A stretch of DNA of 64,000 nt from Cherax quadricarinatus (lineage: Eukaryota > Arthropoda > Malacostraca > Decapoda > Parastacidae): NCBI RefSeq assembly GCF_038502225.1, contig NC_091383.1:1475001-1539000 (forward strand). The letters run 5' to 3'. Shown in pieces: positions 33,201 through 43,446 of this stretch (its first letter is position 1; every line of letters begins with the position of its first letter). The translations under genes and the position numbers were made by a program. Under the pieces are notes generated by a model. That model had not been told where the DNA came from, made no database searches, and worked only from the letters and a program-made list of their open reading frames with translations.

Positions 33201-36200
33201 CCTGGAGGTGGCAAGTACAGTACCTGTACTCTGAAGGATGAGTGAGGATGTTACAGTCCTGGAGGTGGGAAGTACAGTACCTGTACTCTGAAGGATGAGT
33301 GAGGGTGCTACAGTCCTGGAGGTGGGAAGTACAGTACCTGTACTCTGAAGGATGAGTGAGGATGTTACAGTCCTGGAGGTGGGAAGTACAGTACCTGTAC
33401 TCTGAAGGATGAGTGAGGATGTTACAGTCCTGGAGGTGGGAAGTACAGTACCTGTACTCTGAAGGATGAGTGAGGATGTTACAGTCCTGGAGGTGGGAAG
33501 TACAGTGCCTGTACTCTGAAGGATGAGTGAGGATGTTACAGTCCTGGAGGTGGGAAGTACAGTACCTGTACTCTGAAGGATGAGTGAGGATGTTACAGTC
33601 CTGGAGGTGGGAAGTACAGTACCTGTACTCTGAAGGATGAGTGAGGATGTTACAGTCCTGGAGGTGGGAAGTACAGTACCTGTACTCTGAAGGATGAGTG
33701 AGGATCTTACAGTCCTGGAGGTGGGAAGTACAGTACCTGCACTCTGAAGGATGAGTGAGGATGTTACAGTCCTGGAGGTGGGAAGTACAGTACCTGTACT
33801 CTGAAGGATGAGTGAGGATCTTACAGTCCTGGAGGTGGGAAGTACAGTGCCTGTACTCTGAAGGATGAGTGAGGATGTTACAGTCCTGGAGGTGGGAAGT
33901 ACAGTACCTGTACTCTGAAGGATGAGTGAGGATGTTACAGTCCTGGAGGTGGGAAGTACAGTACCTGTACTCTGAAGGATGAGTGAGGATGTTACAGTCC
34001 TGGAGGTGGGAAGTACAGTGCCTGTACTCTGAAGGATGAGTGAGGATGTTACAATCTAGGAGGTGGGAAGTACAGTACCTGTACTCTGAAGGATGAGTGA
34101 GGATGTTACAGTCCTGGAGGTGGGAAGTACAGTACCTGTACTCTGAAGGATGAAGAGCAAGTTACAGTCCTGGAGGTGGGAAGTACAGTACCTGTACTCT
34201 GAAGGATGAGTGAGGATGTTACAGTCCTGGAGGTGGCAAGTACAGTACCTGTACTCTGAAGGATGAGTGAGGATGTTACAGTCCTGGAGGTGGGAAGTAC
34301 AGTACCTGTACTCTGAAGGATGAGTGAGGATGCTACAGTCCTGGAGGTGGGAAGTACAGTACCTGTACTCTGAAGGATGAGTGAGGATGTTACAGTCCTG
34401 GAGGTGGGAAGTACAGTACCTGTACTCTGAAGGATGAGTGAGGATGTTACAGTCCTGGAGGTGGCAAGTACAGTACCTGTACTCTGAAGGATGAGTGAGG
34501 ATGTTACAGTCCTGGAGGTGGGAAGTACAGTACCTGTACTCTGAAGGATGAGTGAGGGTGCTACAGTCCTGGAGGTGGGAAGTACAGTACCTGTACTCTG
34601 AAGGATGAGTGAGGATGTTACAGTCCTGGAGGTGGGAAGTACAGTACCTGTACTCTGAAGGATGAGTGAGGATGTTACAGTCCTGGAGGTGGGAAGTACA
34701 GTACCTGTACTCTGAAGGATGAGTGAGGATGTTACAGTCCTGGAGGTGGGAAGTACAGTGCCTGTACTCTGAAGGATGAGTGAGGATGTTACAGTCCTGG
34801 AGGTGGGAAGTACAGTACCTGTACTCTGAAGGATGAGTGAGGATGTTACAGTCCTGGAGGTGGCAAGTACAGTACCTGTACTCTGAAGGATGAGTGAGGA
34901 TGTTACAGCCCTGGAGGTGGCAAGTACAGTACCTGTACTCTGAAGATGAGTGAGGATGTTACAGTCCTGGAGGTGGGAAGTACAGTACCTGTACTCTGAA
35001 GGATGAGTGAGGATGTTACAGCCCTGGAGGTGGCAAGTACAGTACCTGTACTCTGAAGGATGAGTGAGGATGTTACAGCCCTGGAGGTGGCAAGTACAGT
35101 ACCTGTACTCTGAAGGATGAGTGAGGATGTTACAGTCCTGGAGGTGGGAAGTACAGTACCTGTACTCTGAAGGATGAGTGAGGATGTTACAGTCCTGGAG
35201 GTGGGAAGTACAGTACCTGTACTCTGAAGGATGAGTGAGGATGTTACAGTCCTGGAGGTGGGAAGTACAGTACCTGTACTCTGAAGGATGAGTGAGGATG
35301 TTACAGTCCTGGAGGTGGCAAGTACAGTGCCTGTACTCTGAAGGATGAGTGAGGATGTTACAGTCCTGGAGGTGGCAAGTACAGTACCTGTACTCTGAAG
35401 GATGAGTGAGGATGTTACAGCCCTGGAGGTGGCAAGTACAGTACCTGTACTCTGAAGGATGAGTGAGGATGTTACAGCCCTGGAGGTGGCAAGTACAGTA
35501 CCTGTACTCTGAAGGATGAGTGAGGATGTTACAGTCCTGGAGGTGGGAAGTACAGTACCTGTACTCTGAAGGATGAGTGAGGATGTTACAGTCCTGGAGG
35601 TGGGAAGTACAGTACCTGTACTCTGAAGGATGAGTGAGGATGTTACAGTCCTGGAGGTGGGAAGTACAGTACCTGTACTCTGAAGGATGAGTGAGGATGT
35701 TACAGTCCTGGAGGTGGGAAGTACAGTACCTGTACTCTGAAGGATGAGTGAGGATGTTACAGTCCTGGAGGTGGGAAGTACAGTACCTGTACTCTGAAGG
35801 ATGAGTGAGGATGTTACAGTCCTGGAGGTGGCAAGTACAGTACCTGTACTCTGAAGGATGAGTGAGGATGTTACAGTCCTGGAGGTGGCAAGTACAGTGC
35901 CTGTACTCTGAAGGATGAGTGAGGATGTTACAGTCCTGGAGGTGGCAAGTACAGTGCCTGTACTCTGAAGGATGAGTGAGGATGTTACAGTCCTGGAGGT
36001 GGGAAGTACAGTGCCTGTACTCTGAAGGATGAGTGAGGATGTTACAGTCCTGGAGGTGGCAAGTACAGTGCCTGTACTCTGAAGGATGAGTGAGGATGTT
36101 ACAGTCCTGGAGGTGGCAAGTACAGTACCTGTACTCTGAAGGATGAGTGAGGATGTTACAGTCCTGGAGGTGGGAAGTACAGTACCTGTACTCTGAAGGA

Positions 36201-36470
36201 TGAGTGAGGATGTTACAGTCCTGGAGGTGGGAAGTACAGTACCTGTACTCTGAAGGATGAGTGAGGATGTTACAGTCCTGGAGGTGGGAAGTACAGTACC
36301 TGTACTCTGAAGGATGAGTGAGGATGTTACAGTCCTGGAGGTGGCAAGTACAGTGCCTGTACTCTGAAGGATGAGTGAGGATGTTACAGTCCTGGAGGTG
36401 GCAAGTACAGTGCCTGTACTCTGAAGGATGAGTGAGGATGTTACAGTCCTGGAGGTGGCAAGTACAGTGC
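27278..36470. repeat. 57-bp satellite, about 161 units (9.2 kb)
   Basis: Units of GGAGGTGGGAAGTACAGTAC, TGTACTCTGAAGGATGAGTG and AGGATGTTACAGTCCT. Common variants are AGTGCCTG for AGTACCTG, GGCAAG for GGGAAG, and short-unit or GAAGAG variants (near 31245, 32895, 34150) that recur with similar neighbours about 1.2-1.6 kb apart, a sign of block duplication. The unit in reverse complement matches part of the dispersed repeat at 41035-41310 (CTTCAGAGTACAGGCACTGT, ACTTCCCACCTCCAGGACT), which is the probable source. Since 57 is 19 codons, the minus strand has a 793-residue artefact frame. It fills intron 5. Confidence 0.96.
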
Positions 36471-36722
36471 CACCCAGGATAACCCAAGTCAGTGTGTCAC
36501 CGAGAACTATCTGTTTTATTTCCATTGGAGTCCTTAAATCTTGTCCCCCAGGATGCCACCCACACCAGGCTACTAACACCCAGGTACCTCATTACTTACC
36601 AGGAGAACGGGACAGCAGGTGTAAGGAAACACACTCAATGTTTACACCCTTGCCGGGGATCGAACCATGGACGCTCAGTGTGTGAGATGAGAGCGTTGTC
36701 TACCAGGCCATGGGACACCCAA
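36471..36722 (-). mobile_element. tRNA-derived SINE, reverse orientation
   Basis: Reverse complement of the family at 11395-11690: CCACCCAGGATAACCCAAG, CCCCCAGGATGCCACCCACA, CTAACACCCAGGTACCT and the B box in reverse, GGATCGAACC at 36657-36666, followed by a tRNA-like head to about 36720. It abuts the end of the 57-bp satellite. Positions 36723-36876 hold nothing else beyond a T-rich approach to the acceptor. Confidence 0.85.
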
Positions 36723-36876
36723 AGATACTTTAGGAAAGCATCTTATATGCTCCTGCTCCTTATATGCCGGAAAATACGGGTACTTTAAGTGACTTATTTC
36801 CCGTTAGTATGTTAAAAAAATATATTTTTATGTGATACAATTAAGAGAGTTTTAATCTCTTTATTCACTCTTCCAG

Positions 36877-37126
36877 ACGCTTAAGGAGTTCCCGGAGGAG
36901 CTCAGAGGAGACATCTCCATGCACATCCACCGGGAGATACTCTCTCTGCCCATCTTTGAAACAGCCTCCCAGGGCTGCCTCAAGCTCCTGAGCCTGCACA
37001 TAAGGAACAACTTCTGTGCTCCTGGGGAGTACTTAGCACACCGTAACGATGCTCTGCAGTACATATACTACCTGTGTAATGGTTCCATGGAGGTGGTCAT
37101 GGATGACATGGTAGTTGCTATACTGG
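36877..37126 (+). CDS. Elk: Elk K+ channel, exon 6 (C-linker end, CNBHD start)
   Basis: Acceptor CACTCTTCCAG ends at 36876, phase 0. It encodes [60 protein letters not shown] and [20 protein letters not shown], then AILG. This is the end of the C-linker and the first half of the cyclic-nucleotide-binding homology domain; F-C-A-P-G-E-Y and S-M-E-V are typical of ELK channels. This domain is known not to be gated by cyclic nucleotides in the EAG superfamily. The donor at 37127 is GTAAGA, phase 1. Confidence 0.96.
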
Positions 37127-37179
37127 GTAAGATAATATGTATATATATACACACATATGTGTGTGTGTACATACATTTG

Positions 37180-37255
<76 letters not shown>

Positions 37256-37256
37256 T
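37180..37256. repeat. (TA)n microsatellite
   Basis: About 33 TA units. A MITE is inserted just downstream, and a further (TA)n of about 20 units lies at 37469-37512, so the MITE probably inserted within one longer TA tract. Confidence 0.95.
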
Positions 37257-37265
37257 ATGTATATA

Positions 37266-37465
37266 CAGAGGACCTCCGGTTCACGATATTTTTTCATTCC
37301 AGAAGTATGTTCAGGTGCCAGTACTGACCGAATTTGTTCCCATAAGGAATATTGTGAAGTAGATTAGTCCATTTCAGACCCCCAAACATACACGTACAAA
37401 CGCACTTACATAAATACACTTACATAATTGGTCGCAGTGGGAGGTGATCGTTAAGCGGGGGTCCA

Positions 37466-37468
<3 letters not shown>
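37266..37468. mobile_element. 203-bp MITE, Tigger/pogo-type termini (copy 1)
   Basis: Ends CAGAGGACCTCCGG and CGGGGGTCCACTG, flanked by TA. The interior has CATTCCAGAAGTATGTTCAG and AATATTGTGAAGTAGATTAG. Other copies: 42454, 53988, 56499, 60013 and 63363. The outer terminal inverted repeat CAGTGGACCCCCG is the same as in the 1-kb Tigger derivatives at 39711 and 44904. The left end of this copy has mutated (GAGGACCTCC). Confidence 0.9.
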
Positions 37469-37512
<44 letters not shown>

Positions 37513-37514
<2 letters not shown>

Positions 37515-37904
37515 AGCCTTCACAAGCAGTACACATATTAATGCATCTATGAACAAGTGGTTATACATACATAAATATACATACTTCTACTGCTAGGTAG
37601 AGACACCAAAACTAATTTCATGATCCATAATAGGCCTCTAAAAATTATCAAAAAGTGAGTCCCATTCAGGTTGTAAGAACAACAGTTGGTAGCTCACTGA
37701 GATTAATAATATGAATAATGTTTTTATCTTCTTTATGTCTTATGTATTCTTGTGTCTTCTTATGTATTCTTCTGTGTGTTTTATGTCTTCTTGTTTGTCT
37801 TCTTATTATTCTTCTATGTGTTCTTTATGTCTTCTTCTGTGTCTTCTTCTTTATGTCTCCTCTTCCTTCTCCTGAGCCTCTCACCACTTAATTCCTTCTC
37901 ACAG
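37513..37904. other. Intron 6, T/C-rich
   Basis: From about 37720 to 37870 there is an irregular TTCTTATGT/TCTTCTTGTG repeat, followed by a pyrimidine-rich acceptor region. Positions 37513-37720 show nothing recognisable. Confidence 0.6.
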
Positions 37905-38134
37905 GTAAGGGTGATCTGGTTGGAACAGACGTCGACATGCATCTTCGTAATGGTGCAGACACAGTAGTGAAGTCGTCTTGCGATGTCAAGGCCCTCACCT
38001 ACTGTGACCTCAAGTCTATCTACATCCCTGGCTTGCTAGATGTCCTTAAGTTATACCTCGAGTACCAGCAGGAGTTTGCTAACGACATCAAGCACGACCT
38101 GACGTACAACTTGAGGGAGGGTTACGACAATGAG
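37905..38134 (+). CDS. Elk: Elk K+ channel, exon 7 (CNBHD end with intrinsic-ligand motif)
   Basis: Acceptor CTTCTCACAG ends at 37904. The split Gly codon joins as AIL-G-KGDLVGTDVDMHLRNG. It continues ADTVVKSSCDVKALTYCDLK, SIYIPGLLDVLKLYLEYQQE and FANDIKHDLTYNLREGYDNE. K-A-L-T-Y-C-D-L is strongly conserved in ELK channels. Tyr-Asn-Leu at 38105-38113, directly after the domain's last helix, corresponds to the intrinsic ligand known in structures of EAG-superfamily channels, where a short strand fills the cyclic-nucleotide pocket. The donor at 38135 is GTGAGG, phase 0. Confidence 0.96.
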
Positions 38135-38482
38135 GTGAGGTGGAACTGAGTGAAAATGAGTAAGGTCTCAATTAGCATGAATAATGAATTCCATGAAGTG
38201 GTCATATTATTCAAATTATATGTAATTCATGTGTACGATTTGAAGAATTTGGTATAAAACTAGCATTATATATAATTTCACACTAAATTGAAATTTGTAA
38301 TAATTGGGACTTGGCTACTGATATAACTCAGTTTTGCAACAATTGTAAACACATCACAGAATAGGTGGGGCTTGAACCCATGGCAGCCAGGGCAGTGGGT
38401 TCAAATCTCATCCATTTCATAATTTATATCTGACATAGAAAGCAGCATTAGGTACCTGGGTGTTAGGTGACTTCCTGTAGTA
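38135..38482. other. Intron 7, first part
   Basis: AT-rich. A short segment at about 38365-38460 has GGGCTTGAACCCATGG, CAGTGGGTTCAAATCTCATC and TTAGGTACCTGGGTGTTAGG, words of the SINE family at 11395 in degenerate form. No gene is seen. Confidence 0.5.
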
Positions 38483-38820
38483 CAGGTGATCCTCGACTTA
38501 TGATGGTTCGACTTAGAGTATTTCCACTTTACAATGGTGTGACAGCAGTTACTTTGGAGATGAAACTTAAGATAATTACCCAGCATGAAGGCAGCAAATC
38601 CATACTCATATTTATTAATTTACGTATCATTACTGGTATTTAGTTAGTTACAGTAATTATTTGTTTATTTACTTATTGAGTGACAGTAATTTTTTATTTA
38701 CTTAATTAGCATATCATGTTTATATTTGACCTGCGATATTTTTGACTTATGATGGATTTGTCAGAATGTATCCCTGTACAAACTCTTAAATATTAAAAAT
38801 GGAATACTCGTCGAGGGATA
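38483..38820. mobile_element. MITE, CAGGTGATCCTCGACTTATG family (copy 1)
   Basis: The left end CAGGTGATCCTCGACTTATG follows TA. The interior AACTTAAGATAATTACCCAG and CATGAAGGCAGCA is shared with the copy at 46479-46714. The right end (ACTCGTCGAGGGATACG) is decayed. It ends only about 27 bp before the exon 8 acceptor. Confidence 0.75.
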
Positions 38821-38847
38821 CGTTTCCCATAACTCTCCTCTGTACAG

Positions 38848-39005
38848 CAGCAAGACATGGAAATTGGCTCTGGGAAAAATCTATTGCCATCTATCAGCGA
38901 GGACGATGAGGAGAGGGGCAGCGATGAGGACGACAAGTCTCCAGTGTCAACATCTCCCAGATCTCCCCTTCACTCTCGCGCCGGAACAAGGTTCACCTTT
39001 CCACG
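38848..39005 (+). CDS. Elk: Elk K+ channel, exon 8 (acidic C-terminal linker)
   Basis: Acceptor CCTCTGTACAG ends at 38847; an alternative tandem acceptor three bases later (CAGCAG) would drop one Gln. It encodes QQDMEIGSGKNLLPSISEDD, EERGSDEDDKSPVSTSPRSP and LHSRAGTRFTFPR. L-P-S-I-S-E-D followed by an acidic run is found after the CNBHD in Kv12 channels. Serine-proline sites (KSPVS, SPRSP) could be phosphorylated. The donor at 39006 is GTCAGT, phase 2, joining correctly to exon 9. Confidence 0.9.
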
Positions 39006-39682
39006 GTCAGTCAATGTTGTCTAGCATGGCCTCCGCGTGTTCGAAAAAAACACTTTTCTTGAGGGGACTAAATCTCCCAGTGTATACACAGCAACAGGTG
39101 TGTACCCATGTGGATATACAGATGGGTATATGTCTCTCGGTGTATGTACAATGAAATGTTTGTATCTGTGTTGATATACTCTGGGAGGTGTGCACCTTTG
39201 TATATATTCATGAAGGTGTATACCACTCTCTGTATATATACACCAGGAGGGGCACATTTTTTGTGTGTAGAGCTTAATCAAGTCATGTTTTGCTCACTGT
39301 AGGCTTTATCAAGTCATGTTTCACTCACTGCAGAGCTTTATCATATTCTGCTCAGCATAGAGCTTTTTCAAGCTTATTTGTTCTGTCATTTTTGGTATTA
39401 CAATGTGCAAGCTTATAGAAATATGCAATTTAATATTGTGTGAACACCCACAGTGTGATGATACACTATGTGATAGTTACATTATACAGTCAACCAGTGT
39501 TATGATAACAGTCTTAGCCAGAATTATGGTATGGGAAGGTGTCCCAGGAGCGGAAATATGACTTAAGACTTAAGAAGACTTTAAAAGACTTTAAGAAGAC
39601 TTTTAAAAGACTACCTCTTTCCCTCCCTCCCTGTTACATTCTATATTATATGCTGTTAAAACTGTACATCATTTTCTTGGTA
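39006..39682. other. Intron 8, first part
   Basis: Positions 39075-39260 contain loosely repeated GTGTATA and TGTACCC words resembling a very diverged form of the 30-bp hairpin repeat at 10316. From 39280 to 39370 there are three imperfect copies of AGCTTTATCAAGTCATGTTT. The rest is unremarkable. Confidence 0.45.
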
Positions 39683-39710
39683 CAGTCAACTCTCTTATAA
39701 AACACATATA

Positions 39711-40719
39711 CAGTGGACCCCCGACATTCGATATTAATCCGTACCTGAGAGCTCATCGAATGTCGAAAATATCGAAAGTCGAATTAATTTTCCCCATGAG
39801 AAATAATGGAAATCAAATTAACCCGTGCAAGACACCCAGAAGTATGAAAAAAAATTTTTACCACATGAAATATTAAGTTTAATGCAATAGAATAATTACA
39901 ATAACAACAATAACAACGGATTAATAACAATAGAATAATTGACACTTACCTTTAATGAAGATCTGGTGATGATTGATGGGATGGGAGGAGGGGAGAGTGT
40001 GGATGGTGTTAGTGTTTAGAAGGGGAATCCCCTTCCATTAGGACTTGAGGTATCAAGTCTTTTTCCGGGGTTACTTCCCTTCTTCTTTTAATGCCACTAG
40101 GACCAGCTTGAGAGTCACTGAACTTCTGTCGCACAACATATCTCTCCATAGAGCTCTGTACCTCCTGTTCCTTTAAAATTTGTCTAAAATGGGCCACAAC
40201 ATTGTCATTGTAATAGTCACCAGCACGGCTTGCAATAGCAATGTTAGGGTGATTTTCATCCATAAAGGTTTGCAGTTCAACCCACTTTGCACACATTTCC
40301 TTAATCTTTGAAGTAGGCACAATGGATTCCACAACTGGCATAGGCTTCTCAGGGTTAGCCCCAAACCCTTCAAAATCTTTCTTAATTTCCATACTAATTC
40401 TCACCCTTTTTACCACAGGGTTGGCACTAGAAGCTTTCTTGGGGCCCATGGTGACTTATTTTGCAGAAACAAGCACCAAAAACAGTGATAATATGGATAA
40501 TATGGAATGTACCGAATGTATCCTTAGATGCGCGCACACTGGCTGGCTTGTAAACACTGGCACACACGGGGCAGTTCAGGCCACACATGGACATGTCTCG
40601 TACGAATCATATCAAATACCGGGTTTTCGATCGAATGTCGAGGCGAAACTTCTGCGTTAAAATGCATCGAATGTCGGATTTATCAAATGTCGATGCCATC
40701 GAATGTCGGGGGTCCACTG
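39711..40719 (-). mobile_element. Tigger/pogo-type DNA transposon, internal-deletion derivative (copy 1)
   Basis: 1009 bp bounded by CAGTGGACCCCCGACATTCG and GAATGTCGGGGGTCCACTG, flanked on both sides by TA, the target-site duplication of Tc1/mariner-class elements. Subterminal repeats of TCGAATGTCG occur at both ends. It carries one short ORF on the minus strand (40009-40449) in place of a full transposase. It inserted into an older MITE in channel intron 8. Confidence 0.88.
40009..40449 (-). CDS. Short ORF of Tigger derivative, likely transposase N-terminus fused to C-terminus
   Basis: 146 residues beginning MGPKKASSANPVVKRVRISM. The MGPKK basic start resembles the N-terminal end of Tigger/pogo transposases, and NDNVVAHFRQILKEQEVQSS with MERYVV resembles their C-terminal tail. 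The helix-turn-helix DNA-binding region and the DDE catalytic core are absent, so it cannot catalyse transposition. A 146-residue homologue at 45178 has the same ends and the same junction, differing at 14 positions by my alignment (about 90 percent identity), with no stop in either. Either the deletion predates a burst of copies and is too recent to have decayed, or the product is selected. Assignment to Tigger is from memory of family features and is moderate. Confidence 0.65.
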   Translation of the reverse strand: MGPKKASSANPVVKRVRISMEIKKDFEGFGANPEKPMPVVESIVPTSKIKEMCAKWVELQTFMDENHPNIAIASRAGDYYNDNVVAHFRQILKEQEVQSSMERYVVRQKFSDSQAGPSGIKRRREVTPEKDLIPQVLMEGDSPSKH

Positions 40720-40802
40720 TAGTTAATAGTCAATATATAGAAGAGCTTTATAAGACAGCTGACTGCATTGTTGACATTTTCATATTAACATTTTTAATAT
40801 AG

Positions 40803-41022
40803 AAACGAGGAAGAAATGGGAAGTCCTCGCTGGGGTCACAGGAGCCGTGAACGGAGTGGAGGAACGCCAGTTAGAGGGGCACTCAAAACACTCTCACCCA
40901 CGCGCCTCCACCATCGCTCAAACGACGAACTTCGATGCGATGATCAGGCTAAGGTTCAGCTGGAAAAGATTGATACGCAAGTCAATACTCTTCATTCCGA
41001 TGTTAGTGGCTTGACGCAAGAG
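40803..41022 (+). CDS. Elk: Elk K+ channel, exon 9 (basic linker and coiled coil)
   Basis: Acceptor TTTTTAATATAG ends at 40802 and supplies the third base of a split Arg codon. It encodes RNEEEMGSPRWGHRSRERSG, GTPVRGALKTLSPTRLHHRS and NDELRCDDQAKVQLEKIDTQ, then VNTLHSDVSGLTQE. The last 25 residues have heptad spacing (V-L-I-V-L-V-L), suggesting a coiled coil that continues into exon 10; EAG-superfamily channels carry C-terminal tetramerising coiled coils. The donor at 41023 is GTAAGT, a consensus site, phase 0. The polypyrimidine tract is weak. Confidence 0.88.
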
Positions 41023-41034
41023 GTAAGTGGACTT

Positions 41035-41310
41035 TTTCCATTCTTAACACACTGGCCATCTCCCACTGAGGTAGAGAATTCCGAAAGAAAAGAAAACACT
41101 TTCACCATCATTCACTGAATCACTGTCTTGCCAAGAGCACAATGAATAACATTTTGGATGACCCTCTGAAATGTAACACCCCAAAGTAGTCCTTCAGAGT
41201 ACAGGCACTGTACTTCCCACCTCCAGGACTCAAGTCTGACTAAGTAAACTGTTATACATTCATGATGGACTTGAGTCCTGGAGGTGGGAAGTACAGTGTC
41301 CACACTTATA
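41035..41310. repeat. Dispersed repeat, probable source of the 57-bp satellite
   Basis: Contains CACACTGGCCATCTCCCACT, TTTCACCATCATTCACTGAA and CACTGTCTTGCCAAGAG, then CTTCAGAGTACAGGCACTGT and ACTTCCCACCTCCAGGACT. A second copy sits at 62365-62745. The CTTCAGAGTACAGG...CCTCCAGGACT part is the reverse complement of the 57-bp satellite unit at 27278-36470. At 41268-41295 the GTCCTGGAGGTGGGAAGTAC word appears once more in the satellite orientation, as a small inverted repeat. Confidence 0.8.
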
Positions 41311-41445
41311 GGCAAAAAAAAGCGAAGGTTTGATGCACCATATATCACCTACCTTAAACTACATTTAAATTTGGTAAACCCATACGGGTCATGTAACATC
41401 TATTATTCTCAAAAAGTACTTCACAGTACTATGTAGGTATATTCA

Positions 41446-41586
41446 CTGTCCAAACATAGATATACATTGACATGCGGCAGGCTCCAAACGTAGATCTATG
41501 TTTTTTTTACATGCTTTCAAATGGGGAAAATCAAGGTCGGAGCGCTACGCACGTGAATGTGGATCTACGTTTGGACAGTTTAAGGG
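41446..41586. mobile_element. piggyBac-like MITE, diverged
   Basis: The right end CGTTTGGACAGTTTAAGGG is followed by TTAA at 41587-41590; the left end ACTGTCCAAACATAG is decayed. Better copies are at 57884-58050 and 59990-60410. Confidence 0.6.
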
Positions 41587-41590
41587 TTAA

Positions 41591-41759
41591 ATAGATATAT
41601 TCTGTAGTAAATAGGTATATTCTGAGGTAAATAGGCATAATCAGTAGTAGATACATATGTACTGTATATTCAATGGTAAATATGTACATTCAGAGTGGTA
41701 AATAGGCATATTCACATAAGGCTTTACATAATCTCTCACACATGAAAAACTATTGCTAC

Positions 41760-41830
<71 letters not shown>
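41591..41830. repeat. Degenerate AAATAGGTATATTC repeat and (ATT)n microsatellite
   Basis: 41591-41710 has five or six imperfect units of GTAAATAGGTATATTC, and 41757-41829 is about 24 ATT units. Confidence 0.85.
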
Positions 41831-41879
41831 TTGCTAATATCTCGATAAATAAAAATTACCCATAACAGCTAAGTTTATT

Positions 41880-42170
41880 CCAGCATTATGGTGTACTAAA
41901 CCATTAAGGGTCATACAGCATCTTGGGAATGGGTGTTGACCTGAGGAAGGGGAAGGCAGCTCCAATTCCTTGGATCAGGCTCCCATTCACCAGCATCAAG
42001 ACACTGTATTGCAAAATAATCTTTGCATCCAGATTTTTCAATGATGCCTTGATCCCGGTGAAGGGTTCTTAATCCATGGAATTAGAGCTCTCCTCCCCTT
42101 CCTTGGATCATGTTTGGTTACGTTCTGTTCTCCAGGAACTGTATGACCCTTACGGGTTTAGCATTATCAG
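41880..42170. repeat. Dispersed repeat, CTAAACC...GGGTCATACAGC family
   Basis: Contains TTAAGGGTCATACAGCATC, TCCAATTCCTTGGATCAGGC, CCAGCATCAAGACACTG and a terminal TGTATGACCCTTACGGGTTT. Other members: about 2060-2200, 45960-46440, 47225-47320 and 61430-62110. The CACCAGCATCAA word is the seed of the 20-bp satellite at 47312-53010. Positions 42171-42453 are AT-rich with nothing recognisable. Confidence 0.75.
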
Positions 42171-42453
42171 TATTTTTTTAAGTTTTACTTTTTTGCCCCA
42201 CTGAAATTTTGATTATTTTTCGTTAAAAAACATAATTTTGATTACAAGTTCCTAATTTTATTTATTACTATAAATTTTTAAGATTTAATTAAAAATTTAG
42301 TGCTTAAGCTAATAGATTTCAATGAAGTTTTAATATTAATTTAAAAATTATTGTACAATCTCATAGATATTATTGTTGTTTCTATATAACCTGATTATAT
42401 TCAGTTATAATATACCTCATTAGAGTGAAATTTTTCATGAGATTAAAAGAGTA

Positions 42454-42655
42454 CAGTGGACCCCCGGTTTACAATATTATTTCATTCCAGAAGTATGTTC
42501 AGGTGCCAGTACTGAACGAATTTGTTCCCATAAGGAATATTGTGAAGTAGATTAGTCCATTTCAGACCCCAAACATACACGTACAAACGCACTTACACAA
42601 ATACACTTACATAATTAGTCACATTGGGAGGTGATCGTAAAGCGGGGGTCCACTG
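42454..42655. mobile_element. 203-bp MITE (copy 2)
   Basis: CAGTGGACCCCCGG to CGGGGGTCCACTG, flanked by TA on both sides. Same orientation as copy 1. Confidence 0.93.
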
Positions 42656-42702
42656 TACTTCCAAAATGCATTTTCTTTTGTGCCTAACAATGTTTTATTA
42701 TA

Positions 42703-43018
42703 CAGCCTCTCCTCACTTAACAACAGTTGCGTTCCTAAGACCACATAGGTAAACGAATTCGTTGCTAAGTGAGGAGCTTACTATAATGGTAGTTTGTGTC
42801 AACCATCTTTGATATTATTTTAATATCACTTTTGCACCATTTATAACATTTTCAGAATATTTTTAAATGTTTATACAATAGTGTACTGTATACTGTAATA
42901 AACAGAATAGAGGAAATCAGCTTTAATATACATTATTTGGGCATATATGCTGGTCAGAGAGTCCATTGTAAGTCCGAGTCGTTGGTAAACAAGTACGTTA
43001 CAAAGTGAGGAGAGGCTG
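42703..43018. mobile_element. MITE with CAGCCTCTCCTCACTT inverted repeats
   Basis: 316 bp, from CAGCCTCTCCTCACTTAACA to AAGTGAGGAGAGGCTG, flanked by TA. The interior is AT-rich with no ORF. The terminal structure and TA target suggest the Tc1/mariner or pogo group. Positions 43019-43446 are AT-rich intron with a degenerate repeat (43263-43345) related to 44745-44880. Confidence 0.88.
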
Positions 43019-43446
43019 TATATAAACTATATTATTTTTATACCACAAGTAAGAAAATAAAAATATGAATTTGATCTTGAATAGCATTCAAATCAAAATA
43101 AATTTTTTTATTTCTTTGTGTTAACCACAAAGAAAGCCACTAACATACTGAGCATTTTGGGCAAAATAATTCTAATGTTTACAGACTACTTAAAAACTAA
43201 ACATAGGTTATTACAAAAAGGAAGGCAGTAAATATTCACAATTAATAAAATTTATTGTAGTACAGTGTATGCTATTCAATTTTCATTGCACTCTTTTAGT
43301 CGCATTTACAAAAAATTGCACTAAATTGAGGAGCCTTATAGAGCACATTTTAAAAGTTATTACCTAATCACATATTTTAATGATTTTTTTATATTTAATT
43401 AAAATATTTGTGAAACAGTGATAATATACGTATGTAACATTGACAG

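Larger units (their letters stand above)
39683..40765. mobile_element. MITE split by a Tigger derivative
   Basis: Left end ACAGTCAACTCTCTTATAAA at 39682-39701 and right end CTTTATAAGACAGCTGACTG at about 40747-40766 form inverted repeats. Between them lies the 1009-bp Tigger derivative. A relative of this MITE, also broken by insertions, spans 55198-56205. Confidence 0.7.

Noticed and set aside
34106..36487. 793-residue and 558-residue minus-strand ORFs with 19-residue repeats
   Set aside because: Artefact of the 57-bp satellite unit, which is a multiple of three.
36919..37362. Extended ORF beyond exon 6
   Set aside because: It runs past the GTAAGA donor into the TA microsatellite and a MITE. 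Family homology stops at AILG and resumes in exon 7.
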